From CAZWUW01 sp964636895 (lineage in GTDB: Bacteria; Bacillota; Thermincolia; Thermincolales; CAZWUW01), in assembly GCA_964636895.1 (NCBI GenBank), contig CAZWUW010000046.1, forward strand, positions 1-22,993: 22,993 nucleotides of DNA. The letters are read 5' to 3'. Shown here piece after piece: positions 14,634 through 22,993 of the stretch. Positions within the stretch are counted from its first letter, which is position 1; the number at the start of each line of letters is the position of its first letter. Below the pieces are notes generated by a model. The model ran no database searches. It saw nothing but the letters and a program-made list of their open reading frames with translations, and was not told where the DNA came from. Both the position numbers and the translations under genes were made by a program.

Positions 14634-16478
14634 ATGAAAAAAAGTTCAAGCTGCAGAATAACTTTATTAATTATTGCTATTGCTCTGCCTGCCATTTTTA
14701 TGGCGTATTTTATTAACAGTAAATATGGCGTTACCGCCGCTGTAGTTAATAACCCGCATGGCAACTATGCTCCGGACACAACCATGTGTGGCTATTGCCA
14801 CTCAGGACATAATGCCCTTTCTTTTAGCAATTTAATCCTCCCCACCCAGCGTGAAACCTGCTATACCTGTCATGACGGTAGTAAAAGCAGTATTAACGTA
14901 AAAAGTCAATTTGGCGAAACAATTGTCGGCAGTTCGGTCTACAATTCCTATCATCCCGTCCCTTCCGGCGGCCAGGTCTGCACTGACTGCCATGACGCAC
15001 ACCTGGCCCCGGGCGCGACGCCCAGGCTATTGGCCATAGGTGCCGGCAAAATCTCTTCCGGCAATGCCGCCTGCGGAGTATGTCACGGTACCGACAGCAC
15101 CTTGCCATACGGTGATATGGTGAGTGCCTTCGTCTATACACCGCATGATACAGACATGAATAATCCTGCTTCAGGGACGGGTATAAAATGCTCCCGCTGC
15201 CATCAGCCGCACGGGTCACCGTATAAACCTTTACTCCGCCAGAATATAACTGACCAAAACGGTCTTTCCCAGGCAGTAACCGGCAATAATAATACGGTTT
15301 GTTTTGGGTGCCATACGGAAGGCCTACGTAATTTCAAGGGTCTAAGTGCTTACAACGCTTCCCGGCACGGCTCCACTTTATCTTCAACCGTAGCTTTAAC
15401 AGTCTACCCTGGAACCCCCTACGCCCCCGGTATGTGCATGAACTGCCACGAGCCTCATGGCAAAACAGGTATTGCCGATTATAAAAGAGCAGCGGATAAC
15501 GATTTATGCATTAAATGTCATGACGATAGTGCCGTAATCCGTCCGCCGGCGTATTCATACCGTGGCATAACGGTTTACAATAGTATTCCCCACGCAGCGG
15601 CGACCTCCCCGGCAGGTTTAGTTTCACTGTACAAATCCAACTCCCAGGGATTTGCAGCCTGGCAATCCGCCGGCAGCCAGACGCCGTCCACAGCAGGAAC
15701 AGCTACCGGCAGTTTTTCCTCCCTTTTGGCCAAGGATAACTCAAGGCTGATAACAGACCTGACCGCAACACAGGGCATCTTTAACACCCAAATGTTTAAA
15801 TTTAAAGTTACCGAACCAATAGCCAATATTAACGAGCTAAGGTTTAAATGGACAGGTTACGGTGAACCCACAGTCGGCCATCCCACAGAATTATCCATTT
15901 GGAACCGCACCTTTAACAGCGGTACCGGTGGTTGGGAAAAATATTATAGCCAGGTGCTGGGCACCGAAGGCACGGTCAGTACAGCAAAGCCCAATGCCGC
16001 GGATTATATTAATGCCGCCGGGGAAGTATATTTTCTGGCTGGTGCCATGCATGACGCTACCGGCCCGATAATTTCCGCCCTGTCCGCTCAGGCCCTATCG
16101 ACTTCAAGCCTTAGAGTCAGCTGGAATACCAGCGAAACAGCCAAGTCCTGGGTCGATTACGGCACTACCACTGCTTATGGAACAACTGTGGCCAACGCTG
16201 CATATAAGACTGCCCATTCCATTGATTTGACCGGGCTGACGAAACATATTAACTACCATTACCGGGTCAGATCGGAAGATGTATTAGGTAACCAGACCGC
16301 ATCAGCAGACCTGACCTTTGAACTAAGTGATCCGCCGCCGGTACCCACCCTAGTCCCAAAGGCAAATATTGATACAACCGGTCCGGTCAACGTTAGTTTA
16401 ACCTGGAATACAGTCGATGACCCTAATGGCGACCCGGTTCAATACCAGGTTGAAGTTTCCGGCCAGACCAGCCCATGA
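14634..16478 (+). CDS. Giant multihaem c-type cytochrome, N-terminal part (8 haem sites), ended by an in-frame TGA
   Basis: 614 codons. An export signal (ITLLIIAIALPAIFMAYFIN) precedes eight CXXCH haem-binding sites: CGYCH52, CYTCH76, CTDCH116, CGVCH147, CSRCH186, CFGCH223, CMNCH268 and CIKCH292 (numbers give the first Cys). Several are followed by a distal HG/H pair (CHEPHG, CHQPHG), as in NrfA/doubled-CxxCH families. Residues 387-440 form a beta module with FKWTGYGEPT, and two fibronectin-III-like domains follow from about 475. The second of these is cut off by TGA 16476-16478. The same frame continues beyond it to 21083 with the rest of the domain, so this is very likely the first part of one gene. 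Expected location: outside the membrane or in the cell wall, role in extracellular electron transfer (inference from family and size). Confidence 0.85.
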   Translation: MKKSSSCRITLLIIAIALPAIFMAYFINSKYGVTAAVVNNPHGNYAPDTTMCGYCHSGHNALSFSNLILPTQRETCYTCHDGSKSSINVKSQFGETIVGSSVYNSYHPVPSGGQVCTDCHDAHLAPGATPRLLAIGAGKISSGNAACGVCHGTDSTLPYGDMVSAFVYTPHDTDMNNPASGTGIKCSRCHQPHGSPYKPLLRQNITDQNGLSQAVTGNNNTVCFGCHTEGLRNFKGLSAYNASRHGSTLSSTVALTVYPGTPYAPGMCMNCHEPHGKTGIADYKRAADNDLCIKCHDDSAVIRPPAYSYRGITVYNSIPHAAATSPAGLVSLYKSNSQGFAAWQSAGSQTPSTAGTATGSFSSLLAKDNSRLITDLTATQGIFNTQMFKFKVTEPIANINELRFKWTGYGEPTVGHPTELSIWNRTFNSGTGGWEKYYSQVLGTEGTVSTAKPNAADYINAAGEVYFLAGAMHDATGPIISALSAQALSTSSLRVSWNTSETAKSWVDYGTTTAYGTTVANAAYKTAHSIDLTGLTKHINYHYRVRSEDVLGNQTASADLTFELSDPPPVPTLVPKANIDTTGPVNVSLTWNTVDDPNGDPVQYQVEVSGQTSP

Positions 16479-16514
16479 TTAAATGATACGGGAGGAGCAA
16501 CCCAGAGCTGGACG

Positions 16515-19500
16515 GTGAATTTGGGATTTGGTGATTACACCTGGCGGGTTAGGGTCCGGGACGCCAATCACCCTTTAATGAGCAGCGTCTCAGCAGCTAG
16601 CACTTTCTCTATATATGACAGCACTATACCGGCTTCCTGCCCGTTCATATATGTCTGGAACGGTAAAGAATATGAATATGTAACTGATATTCAGGGCAAA
16701 ATGCTGGGCTTACCGCCCAAGCACCGGTATGCCAAAAGTGTCCCTCTTTTCCAGCCTTCTTACATTGTGCTGGACAAACTAAAACCACAAAACGGCAAAT
16801 ACAACATCAAAATCAGGGAAACTATTACCGAAGCCGACTTTTTTGACGAAGCCAAGCTTTATCTGCTGGAACACCCGGCAGGTTATCAGGTGATTAGTTC
16901 CTCGGCTGAAAACACTTATTTTTTCAACTACGTTAACCCGCAAAAATATTACACCATCAAAGACCCGCGATTGCCTAAAGGGGCCTGGGACAAAACCGGC
17001 CGGGACATCCTGAATACTCTGCAAAAGGTCGATGAAATTGCATCGCCGGTAAACCTAGTTGAACTGCCCCTCGAAAAGGCCGACTTGTATCATCGAGGCA
17101 GCGCCACATACGAGTATATGAATTTCCAGCACCCGGTCAGGGCTAAGGACGATGCCCGTCCGGACATACCCGAAAGCTATTTCTACGGCAAATTCACAAA
17201 GTATGGGGAAGTAACCCAGCTGCTGGAAAAACCTGATGATAAATTTGTGCTTATCCGCCATGGCGACGAAATGATGCTGACCTTCGACGCTAAGACAAAT
17301 GTTAAAGATGGCATGGTTTATACCCCGGTATTGAAATCAGATGTCTTTTACAAAACCTCCAACAGTGTCGGCCCCAAAACCATCTATCCCCTGCCTTTTC
17401 ACGGTATGAGCAGTTACCCCTATCCGGAAAATGAAAAGTACCCGGATGATAAAGAGCACCGGGATTACCTCGAAACATGGAACACCAGGGAATACAAGCT
17501 TAACCCGGATTTCTGGGATCGTGTCGAGGAGTTGCTGAAAAATATTCTGGAACGGCTGAAATACATTTTTGCAAGGGGAAAAATTTCCGATCTGAAAGCC
17601 ACTGTTTCCACCTACCAAACCGCTACTGGGAAAAACAGCTTTGAACAGCATTATTCCCTTAACACCAACTATATAGAAATGGAAGTTATCAGTACCGAGC
17701 CGGGCGGCGTGCCCGGCACCTGCACCAACTGCCATGCCGTGCACGGCAATAGCGGTGCCCCCAAACAATTAAAGACGGACGGGGCCAATCTGTGTTTCGG
17801 CTGTCACAGTACGCCTGCCAATTCCGTAACTGGCACTGTTTACAAAGCCAGGTTTACCGGTGCGGCAGGTTATACCTCCCGCCACAGCGTTGATACCACT
17901 GAACAGGCATTATACGGTACAAAGGTTGAGTGCATTAATTGCCATGACCCACACTTAAATGATGCTGAAAATAAAACCGTTGACCCCGATAACCGCTATA
18001 CCTTGTTAAGCCAGTGGGTTGACAACGGTGTCGCTAATTATGTTTATAATGACGGTACCGTATATATCATGGCCAAAGCCAGGCACGACGGCACTCCACC
18101 GATAATCAGCAACCAGACCCAAACAGTAAATAACGCCGCGTACAATGCGACAATCAACTGGCAAACCAATGAAAAAGCTACCCGGCAAGTAGAGTGGGGG
18201 ACAACTGTTGATTATGTTTATACAACCGGTGACGCGGGATTAGTTTTCAACTCACCCCATTCTGTTACCCTGAATGGCCTGAGTATTGGCGTGTCTTACC
18301 ATTACCGGATTAAAACAGCGGATGCCCTGGGCAATGTCAGCTATTCTGCCGACAACATAGTCAAGCTCTCGTCTCCTCCGGGAGCCCCTGCCAACCTGCG
18401 GCGTATACCGGCTGCCCTGCCCGCAGGCAATGCTACCGAAGATATCCGTCTGGAATGGGACGCGGCCATTGACCCGGACGGCGATGCACTCCAATATTAC
18501 GTTGCTTTAACCAACACTTCCACCGGTTATGTTGCTAATTCAGGCTGGCTGCCCATGGGCCAAACCTACTGGAACACCAGCGTGACCAACGATGATACCC
18601 ACAGTTATTCCTGGCGGGTAAAAGCAAAAGACGAATACGGCAGTGAAGGCACTTATTCCGCTGCTGATACATTTACCCATACCGGGCCGCCTACGCCGCC
18701 CCCGCCGCCCTCATGTCCCATCCTTTATACCTGGGACGGCACCAGATTCCGGTTTATTTCCGACATAGTTGCCGGGTCAAATATCGGTCTTGAATTGGCG
18801 CCGGGTAAATATGTTCAACCTGCGCCTGACGAGCAAATAGCTATTCCCGGTGACATGCTGGCAGAAAAAGACGGCCGCTATATCATAAAAATAAAAAACG
18901 AACGGGATGAGGTTGAGTATATTGACAACCTGCTGCTGCAGGCTGTTGACCACCCCATCGGCACCCGGATAGCCCTTAATGATTTTGTAAGAGGACAGGA
19001 ACCTTGGAAAGTGTATACCTTCAGTGAAAATGTAAAGCCGGTGCCAAAGGCCACCTTCGTAAACAACCCGACATATTCCGGCAGCAAACCGACACCGCCG
19101 GCAGATATAACGGAATTAGTCAGCAAAGTGGATAAAAGACATGCCATAGGGGCGTTGTTTGACGATAACATATTCACTTTTGAATTAGGCGATTTAAGCA
19201 AAGCTGAGCAAATCAAACTGGTTCTTACCGGTTGGACGGAATTTGCCAATGCGGCGGAAAGAGTCACACGGGTGGAAAAAGCCAAAAAGGGGATCAAGAC
19301 GGCTCCGAGGCTGCTGGAAATACAGCAGCCGGACGGGAGTTGGAAATCAGAAGTGATTAAACATATCCCGGGCCATACAAAAACAATAATCCTTGACCTG
19401 TCCAAAAAATTCCCCAAGGGTACGAAAAAATACACCGTCCGCCTGCGCGGCATGTACAGACCCCATTTTGATTTCGTAGGTGTTGATACTACGCCGAAAT

Positions 19501-21083
19501 CTGGGATTATTACGTCTGATTTGGAGCTGCTTGATTCCACTCTGGAATTCAAAGGAGTTGCCGAAAGTACCGTTTACCCCCTGCCTGATTACAATTTTGA
19601 CAAAGTATCGGACCAGGTGAAGGTGCACGAAGGCAATTTTACCAAATTTGGCAATGTAATGCCTTTGATAAAAGACATTGACGATAAGCTGGTAGTTATG
19701 GATACCGGCGATGAACTAACCGTAACCTTCAAAGCCCTCCCGCCGCCGGCAGCGGGTATGACCAGAGCCTATGTGCTTAAGCCCTGGGCTTATTATAAGG
19801 AACTGGATGCGGCCAAAGTCGAGCCAATGCCCTTCCGGGCCATGGATTTATCTAAGTATCCCGAGTCGCTGGGCAGCTATCCGGCAGAACTGAAAAAATA
19901 CGTTGCCGAATGGAACACCAGAGCACATGACCCCACACCCGGGCTCTGGCAGCAGATAAAAAACTACTTTGGCGAGTTATACCAGTGGTTTATTAACCTG
20001 TTTCGGGACCAAGAAAAAACTGCCCCAAAACCTCCGTGGCCGGTTATGCTGGAGCGCCCCGGCACAGGTACAGGAACAGGCGCACGATCGGCAAAAGACG
20101 GCTCCGGAGCAGGGAAGCCCACAGAACACTATTCGCTGAATACCAATTTTTTGTCCCTGGGAATTAGCGCGCCTGGAGTAAGCAAGTATTATTTCCCTAA
20201 TTCGCCGGGTTCGCAGGCGTGGGAGCATGATACCATGCCCACCTTTGAAGCGCCGGGCTATATGGCTGATATCGTTCAGAAAAACAATGCCTCCACTGCC
20301 GATTCCACCTGGTGGTCCAGCAGCCGGGCCACAGCAGAAGGCTCTTACAATTATCAGCTTTACAAATTCAGCGTCAGTGAGCCGCCGCCAGCAATTAATA
20401 AAATCTTTATCAAATGGGCCGGGTACGGAGAACCAACGCCGGGCTATGACACCACAATATATGTCTGGAACTTTTCAACCACCTCCTGGGATCAGATGGC
20501 AACTGGCAATTACCCGGCGCCTGACAGTACCGTCACCTTCTTTAGAAACAAGGAAAATACGGCGTTTTGCAATAAGTGTCACGATAATACCCCGCCCTTG
20601 GGCGTATTGATGGGTACGACGCCTACGGCCAATATTGCCGCCGGTACAACCAGTGATTTTCACGGAGATGCCGCCGGGTCCGTTTTCAAAAAAGGCTTCA
20701 AAAGTCCTACTTACCTATATGGCAGTACCAGAATAGCATGTGATGAGTGCCATGACCCGCATGGCAGCAGCAACGTATATCATTTAAGAGAAACTGTTAA
20801 CGGCAAATCAGCTATTTCAATTAAGAGTACTGATGGAGTAGGTGCTAAAGCATTATGCCAAGCTTGCCATACCGGAGATTTTATGAATAACTGGCATGCC
20901 AGTTGTAACTCGTGTCACGGGAATAGCGGTTCCGGCCACGAGTATCCCCATACCCTTACCGAAGCCAGCATGGCCGCTTGTTTTAGCTGCCACGGGCATA
21001 ACAGGATATTTAACCGGCCCGCCAACTGCCTGCCTTGTCACACCGGTAATCACGCCGACATCGGCTATGGTCGGACCTTTTAA
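16515..21083 (+). CDS. Giant multihaem c-type cytochrome, C-terminal part (9 haem sites), same frame as the gene before it
   Basis: About 1,520 codons in the frame of 14634-16478. The nominal GTG at 16515 has no ribosome-binding site at usable distance (the nearest GGAGG is about 20 nt away and codes for the domain) and no signal peptide, so independent export is implausible; read as the continuation after the TGA, the frame starts at 16479. Haem sites: CTNCH 17721, CFGCH 17793, CINCH 17931, CNKCH 20568, CDECH 20739, CQACH 20856, CNSCH 20904, CFSCH 20979 and CLPCH 21027 (nt of first Cys codon). Between them lie two copies of a non-haem module (YVWNG/YTWDG to HYSLNTN), fibronectin-III-like domains and a second FIKWAGYGEPT beta module. 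With the N-terminal part this makes a 17-haem protein of about 2,150 residues. If the TGA is real and not read through, both parts are a pseudogene. Confidence 0.8.
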   Translation: MNLGFGDYTWRVRVRDANHPLMSSVSAASTFSIYDSTIPASCPFIYVWNGKEYEYVTDIQGKMLGLPPKHRYAKSVPLFQPSYIVLDKLKPQNGKYNIKIRETITEADFFDEAKLYLLEHPAGYQVISSSAENTYFFNYVNPQKYYTIKDPRLPKGAWDKTGRDILNTLQKVDEIASPVNLVELPLEKADLYHRGSATYEYMNFQHPVRAKDDARPDIPESYFYGKFTKYGEVTQLLEKPDDKFVLIRHGDEMMLTFDAKTNVKDGMVYTPVLKSDVFYKTSNSVGPKTIYPLPFHGMSSYPYPENEKYPDDKEHRDYLETWNTREYKLNPDFWDRVEELLKNILERLKYIFARGKISDLKATVSTYQTATGKNSFEQHYSLNTNYIEMEVISTEPGGVPGTCTNCHAVHGNSGAPKQLKTDGANLCFGCHSTPANSVTGTVYKARFTGAAGYTSRHSVDTTEQALYGTKVECINCHDPHLNDAENKTVDPDNRYTLLSQWVDNGVANYVYNDGTVYIMAKARHDGTPPIISNQTQTVNNAAYNATINWQTNEKATRQVEWGTTVDYVYTTGDAGLVFNSPHSVTLNGLSIGVSYHYRIKTADALGNVSYSADNIVKLSSPPGAPANLRRIPAALPAGNATEDIRLEWDAAIDPDGDALQYYVALTNTSTGYVANSGWLPMGQTYWNTSVTNDDTHSYSWRVKAKDEYGSEGTYSAADTFTHTGPPTPPPPPSCPILYTWDGTRFRFISDIVAGSNIGLELAPGKYVQPAPDEQIAIPGDMLAEKDGRYIIKIKNERDEVEYIDNLLLQAVDHPIGTRIALNDFVRGQEPWKVYTFSENVKPVPKATFVNNPTYSGSKPTPPADITELVSKVDKRHAIGALFDDNIFTFELGDLSKAEQIKLVLTGWTEFANAAERVTRVEKAKKGIKTAPRLLEIQQPDGSWKSEVIKHIPGHTKTIILDLSKKFPKGTKKYTVRLRGMYRPHFDFVGVDTTPKSGIITSDLELLDSTLEFKGVAESTVYPLPDYNFDKVSDQVKVHEGNFTKFGNVMPLIKDIDDKLVVMDTGDELTVTFKALPPPAAGMTRAYVLKPWAYYKELDAAKVEPMPFRAMDLSKYPESLGSYPAELKKYVAEWNTRAHDPTPGLWQQIKNYFGELYQWFINLFRDQEKTAPKPPWPVMLERPGTGTGTGARSAKDGSGAGKPTEHYSLNTNFLSLGISAPGVSKYYFPNSPGSQAWEHDTMPTFEAPGYMADIVQKNNASTADSTWWSSSRATAEGSYNYQLYKFSVSEPPPAINKIFIKWAGYGEPTPGYDTTIYVWNFSTTSWDQMATGNYPAPDSTVTFFRNKENTAFCNKCHDNTPPLGVLMGTTPTANIAAGTTSDFHGDAAGSVFKKGFKSPTYLYGSTRIACDECHDPHGSSNVYHLRETVNGKSAISIKSTDGVGAKALCQACHTGDFMNNWHASCNSCHGNSGSGHEYPHTLTEASMAACFSCHGHNRIFNRPANCLPCHTGNHADIGYGRTF
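16635..17693 (+). repeat. Non-haem module, copy A (within the giant cytochrome)
   Basis: Protein-level repeat: SCPFIYVWNGKEYEYVTDI, then GKYNIKIRETITEADFFDEA, later FTKYGEVTQLL, GDEMMLTF, AWNTRE-type WNTREYKL, an amphipathic helix, and HYSLNTNYIEME. It matches copy B at 18711-20168 in the same order. Confidence 0.75.
18711..20168 (+). repeat. Non-haem module, copy B (within the giant cytochrome)
   Basis: Protein-level repeat of copy A: SCPILYTWDGTRFRFISDI, GRYIIKIKNERDEVEYID, FTKFGNVMPLI, GDELTVTF, EWNTRAHD, a helix, HYSLNTNFLSLG. It is about 400 nt longer, with an inserted stretch around 19080-19560 rich in Lys. Confidence 0.75.
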
Positions 21084-21154
21084 GTATTAATGTACAAGTA
21101 CAAACAATACAGTCAATAGCAATAACTGGCCTTGTGGTGCCGGTTACCTTATCT

Positions 21155-21200
21155 GGAAGGCCGCTATGGAGCTTGGGTCCATCGGCGGCCTTCCTTTTTT
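21155..21200 (+). terminator. Intrinsic terminator of the giant cytochrome gene
   Basis: GGAAGGCCGC (21155-21164) pairs perfectly with GCGGCCTTCC (21185-21194); the ATGGA/TCCAT ends of the loop extend the stem. TTTTTT follows. About 72 bp after the stop codon. Confidence 0.85.
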
Positions 21201-21209
21201 GCATGAAAA

Positions 21210-21251
21210 AACCTCCTATGGTAGTCAATTTTACTTCTACCATAGGAGGTT
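21210..21251. terminator. Bidirectional terminator between the convergent cytochrome and solute-binding genes
   Basis: A perfect 15-bp stem (21210-21224 with 21237-21251) and a 12-nt loop, with A-run on the left and T-run on the right, so it works in both directions. It ends the minus-strand solute-binding protein transcript 49 bp after its stop. Confidence 0.85.
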
Positions 21252-21299
21252 TATTTTTTATGTCTGGATTCCGGGAGTCAATTCTCAGACCCGGATGTT

Positions 21300-22373
21300 T
21301 TACTTTACAGGCGGTAAACCTTTTTCCTTAAGCACCTCGTTCAGCATAGTAAAGTCCGCCCATTGCTCATAAGCCGGCATTGCTTTGATATATTTGGCAT
21401 CTGTCATCAGTTTATGGCTGTCTTTTAAATACTTAATATTCGGGTCATAAGTTGTCTGCACCCGCTTATAAAGTTTTGCCAATTCATCTTTGGGCACGAC
21501 CCGCTGCGGGTCATCTTTGAAAAACTCAGTCTCCAGTTGATATGTAAGCTCTATCATTTCATTATAATCCTTTTGCGCCAATTCCGTATTATCCACATGA
21601 ATCCTAACCATTTCCCTGACAAAATCAGGATATTTGGCAAGAAACTGATTGCTGGCGGCAAAAACAGAAAAAGTCTGCTGCTTGCCAAATTCCGTGTCAG
21701 TTCCGTCACTTATTATTACATTACCGCTATTCTTTAAAGATTCCACCATCGACGGCATAGGATAAAAACCCTTAATAGTCCCTTTTTCAAACTCCTTTAA
21801 CAAGGCAACCGACTCGCCATATTTTACTTTTACCGTGCCGCCCAGGGCTTCGGTTTTTAAACCGGCTTCAGCCAATACTTTGTTCAGCACCATTTCTTTG
21901 TCATGATTCTTGTTGGTAATTCCCACCACTTTACCGTCCAGATCCTGCATACTCTTAATCTCCGGTTTAACCAGTAAAGCACTTCTCCCATATTGAGCAC
22001 CGGCCAAAACAGTATATTTAGCGGGGGACCAGTGTTCGTATCCATAGTTTACAAATTCCATTGCCGGTCCGGCACCCAGGTACATTAAATCCCAGGCAGC
22101 AGCCCCCATCTTTTCCGCCACATCATGATGTCCTTTGCTTAAAACAAACTCAAACTCTACTTCCGGAAACTCTTTTTTATAAATGCCTTGCTGAAAACCG
22201 TAAACAACCTGCGGAGGAATCGTTTTACTGTTGATTACTCCAATTTTTACTTTGGGCGGTAATACCGCCTTTTTCTCAACCTTTGCAGAATCTCCACCGG
22301 AGCAGCCGGACGTTACAAAAAGCATTAACAATATCACTAGTAACACTGCTTTGCTGCTTAACCTTCCAAACAT
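21300..22373 (-). CDS. Orphan solute-binding lipoprotein (NitT/TauT- or phosphonate-type fold)
   Basis: 357 aa. Signal peptide with lipobox VTSGC (lipid Cys24). Family features of ABC solute-binding proteins of the SsuA/NMT1 group: KVKIGVINSKTIPPQVVYGF, an AAWDLMYLGAGPAMEFVN ligand-pocket region, LLVKPEIKSMQDLDGKVVGI (hinge motif) and a helical C-terminal lobe. ATG 22373 has GAGGTGG upstream. No permease or ATPase gene is next to it; it lies 35 bp downstream of a multihaem cytochrome gene in the same direction, so the two are probably co-transcribed. It could deliver substrate to a transporter elsewhere, or serve as a ligand-binding partner of the redox system. Ligand unknown. Confidence 0.85.
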   Translation of the reverse strand: MFGRLSSKAVLLVILLMLFVTSGCSGGDSAKVEKKAVLPPKVKIGVINSKTIPPQVVYGFQQGIYKKEFPEVEFEFVLSKGHHDVAEKMGAAAWDLMYLGAGPAMEFVNYGYEHWSPAKYTVLAGAQYGRSALLVKPEIKSMQDLDGKVVGITNKNHDKEMVLNKVLAEAGLKTEALGGTVKVKYGESVALLKEFEKGTIKGFYPMPSMVESLKNSGNVIISDGTDTEFGKQQTFSVFAASNQFLAKYPDFVREMVRIHVDNTELAQKDYNEMIELTYQLETEFFKDDPQRVVPKDELAKLYKRVQTTYDPNIKYLKDSHKLMTDAKYIKAMPAYEQWADFTMLNEVLKEKGLPPVK

Positions 22374-22408
22374 CTTACCACCTCATAATATTTAATCTGC
22401 ATATCCGA

Positions 22409-22993
22409 TTATTTATACCAGATTTCCATCCTGTAGCCAGCAGCCGTCAAATCGGCGCCATTACTTGTTACCGTATTATAGCTTTTTACTGTTACATACC
22501 GCCCTTCCTTCTCAAATTCAGCCACAAAGCTTTTTGCCCCCGCCGCCGGAGCACCGGATTTCAAAAGCCATTTATTGGCCGTTAGCTGTTGATTATAATA
22601 GCTCCAAATCTCACCGACCGCCACACTGTTCTGCCGGTTTGAGATAACCACCTGACCATCGTTATAGCCGGCAGGAGTAGCCGGTTCACCATCGAAAATA
22701 ATGGCTTCCATCGGCATGGTCCACTGATAACCGGCATACAACGGAATATCTGCCGGCACCTGATCAACCAAATTGAAATTATGTCCTTGCGTATGACAGC
22801 CCGCACAGTTCAAACTATTGGCCCCTATAGTGCGCTTGACCCTTTTGTCCTGGCTGGCGTGACAGGTGTCACAATCATATTTTTTGCCCGCCGTGGTGGC
22901 ATTATTAATATGTTCAGCCGTCAGTCCTTTGTTGTGACAAGACTGACAATTGCTGTCCAGCCGGCTTTCATGCACCGTCTCATGGTCAGCAGT
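22409..22993 (-). CDS. Multihaem c-type cytochrome, C-terminal part (cut by window edge)
   Basis: The frame is open to the right edge (194 codons visible; an internal GTG at 22975 is not the start). Three CXXCH sites are seen: CQSCH, CDTCH and CAGCH, with a histidine-rich spacing (AEHINNATTAGKKYDC). A haem-free C-terminal domain of about 125 residues follows (QWTMPMEAIIFDGEPATPAG, GEIWSYYNQQLTANKWLLKS, AGYRMEIWYK) resembling a beta-type ligand or stability domain: the YYNQQL-ANKW-LL pattern is also seen in lipoproteins of unknown role. No export signal is visible because the N-terminus is outside. It lies 35 bp before the solute-binding lipoprotein gene. Confidence 0.85.
   Translation of the reverse strand, partial: TADHETVHESRLDSNCQSCHNKGLTAEHINNATTAGKKYDCDTCHASQDKRVKRTIGANSLNCAGCHTQGHNFNLVDQVPADIPLYAGYQWTMPMEAIIFDGEPATPAGYNDGQVVISNRQNSVAVGEIWSYYNQQLTANKWLLKSGAPAAGAKSFVAEFEKEGRYVTVKSYNTVTSNGADLTAAGYRMEIWYK

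Noticed and set aside
16476..16520. Selenocysteine insertion at the cytochrome TGA
   Set aside because: The genome has selA/selD, but the sequence after this TGA forms only a 3-bp GGG/CCC pairing, unlike the clear SECIS of selD, and the position aligns with Trp in a structural domain.
18878..19552. 224-codon minus-strand frame opposite the giant cytochrome
   Set aside because: Antisense shadow of copy B of the non-haem module; the sense strand has the coherent repeat.
1..22993. CRISPR array
   Set aside because: No regularly spaced direct repeats at the DNA level were seen anywhere in the window.

Overview
The window looks like a chromosomal segment of an anaerobic, spore-former-type Firmicute (Clostridia, Peptococcaceae/Thermincola-like). 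The basis is inference: Gram-positive style ribosome-binding sites with frequent TTG/GTG starts, bacillithiol and selenocysteine genes, a Moco riboswitch, and very large multihaem c-type cytochromes of the sort known from metal-reducing Thermincola. No taxonomic search was possible.

Layout. (1) 1-1050, minus strand: promoter, molybdenum-cofactor riboswitch with terminator, a 59-aa cysteine-ended small protein, and moeA (cut by the window edge). (2) 1141-1518, plus: a fluoride channel (crcB/fluC). (3) 1589-7420, minus: a probable hsdR relic, a terminator, a PIN-PhoH ATPase, and the tightly packed selA-selD-bshC group. selD is itself a selenoprotein gene: its true start lies upstream of an in-frame TGA (Sec30), followed at once by a clean SECIS-like hairpin. 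(4) 7421-10870: an AT-rich, gene-poor accessory patch with a toxin-like ORF, a group II intron maturase fragment, an unrecognised remnant with an internal stop, a phospholipase-D-type nuclease truncated exactly at its HKD motif, and one intact radical SAM gene with its own promoter and terminator. (5) 10868-14337, minus: a PhnD-like lipoprotein, a NarX-type histidine kinase and a NarL-type response regulator, overlapping head to tail (a three-component sensor), then a small exported protein with an in-frame stop near its N-terminus. (6) 14338-14633: divergent control region with two inverted repeats. (7) 14634-21083, plus: one enormous cytochrome reading frame (17 CXXCH motifs, about 2,150 codons) interrupted by a single TGA at 16476. 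(8) 21300-22993, minus: an orphan lipoprotein solute-binding protein behind the 3' end of another multihaem cytochrome.

How they work together (inference): molybdenum and selenium cofactor genes supply molybdo/seleno-enzymes of anaerobic respiration. The three-component system probably senses a small oxyanion or similar ligand outside the membrane and may control the divergent cytochrome. The cytochromes would carry electrons across the cell wall. The strongest points for follow-up are the TGA that splits the cytochrome (it aligns with a Trp in the protein's own second copy of the module), the duplicated non-haem module in that protein, and the PLD nuclease/radical SAM pair in the accessory patch.
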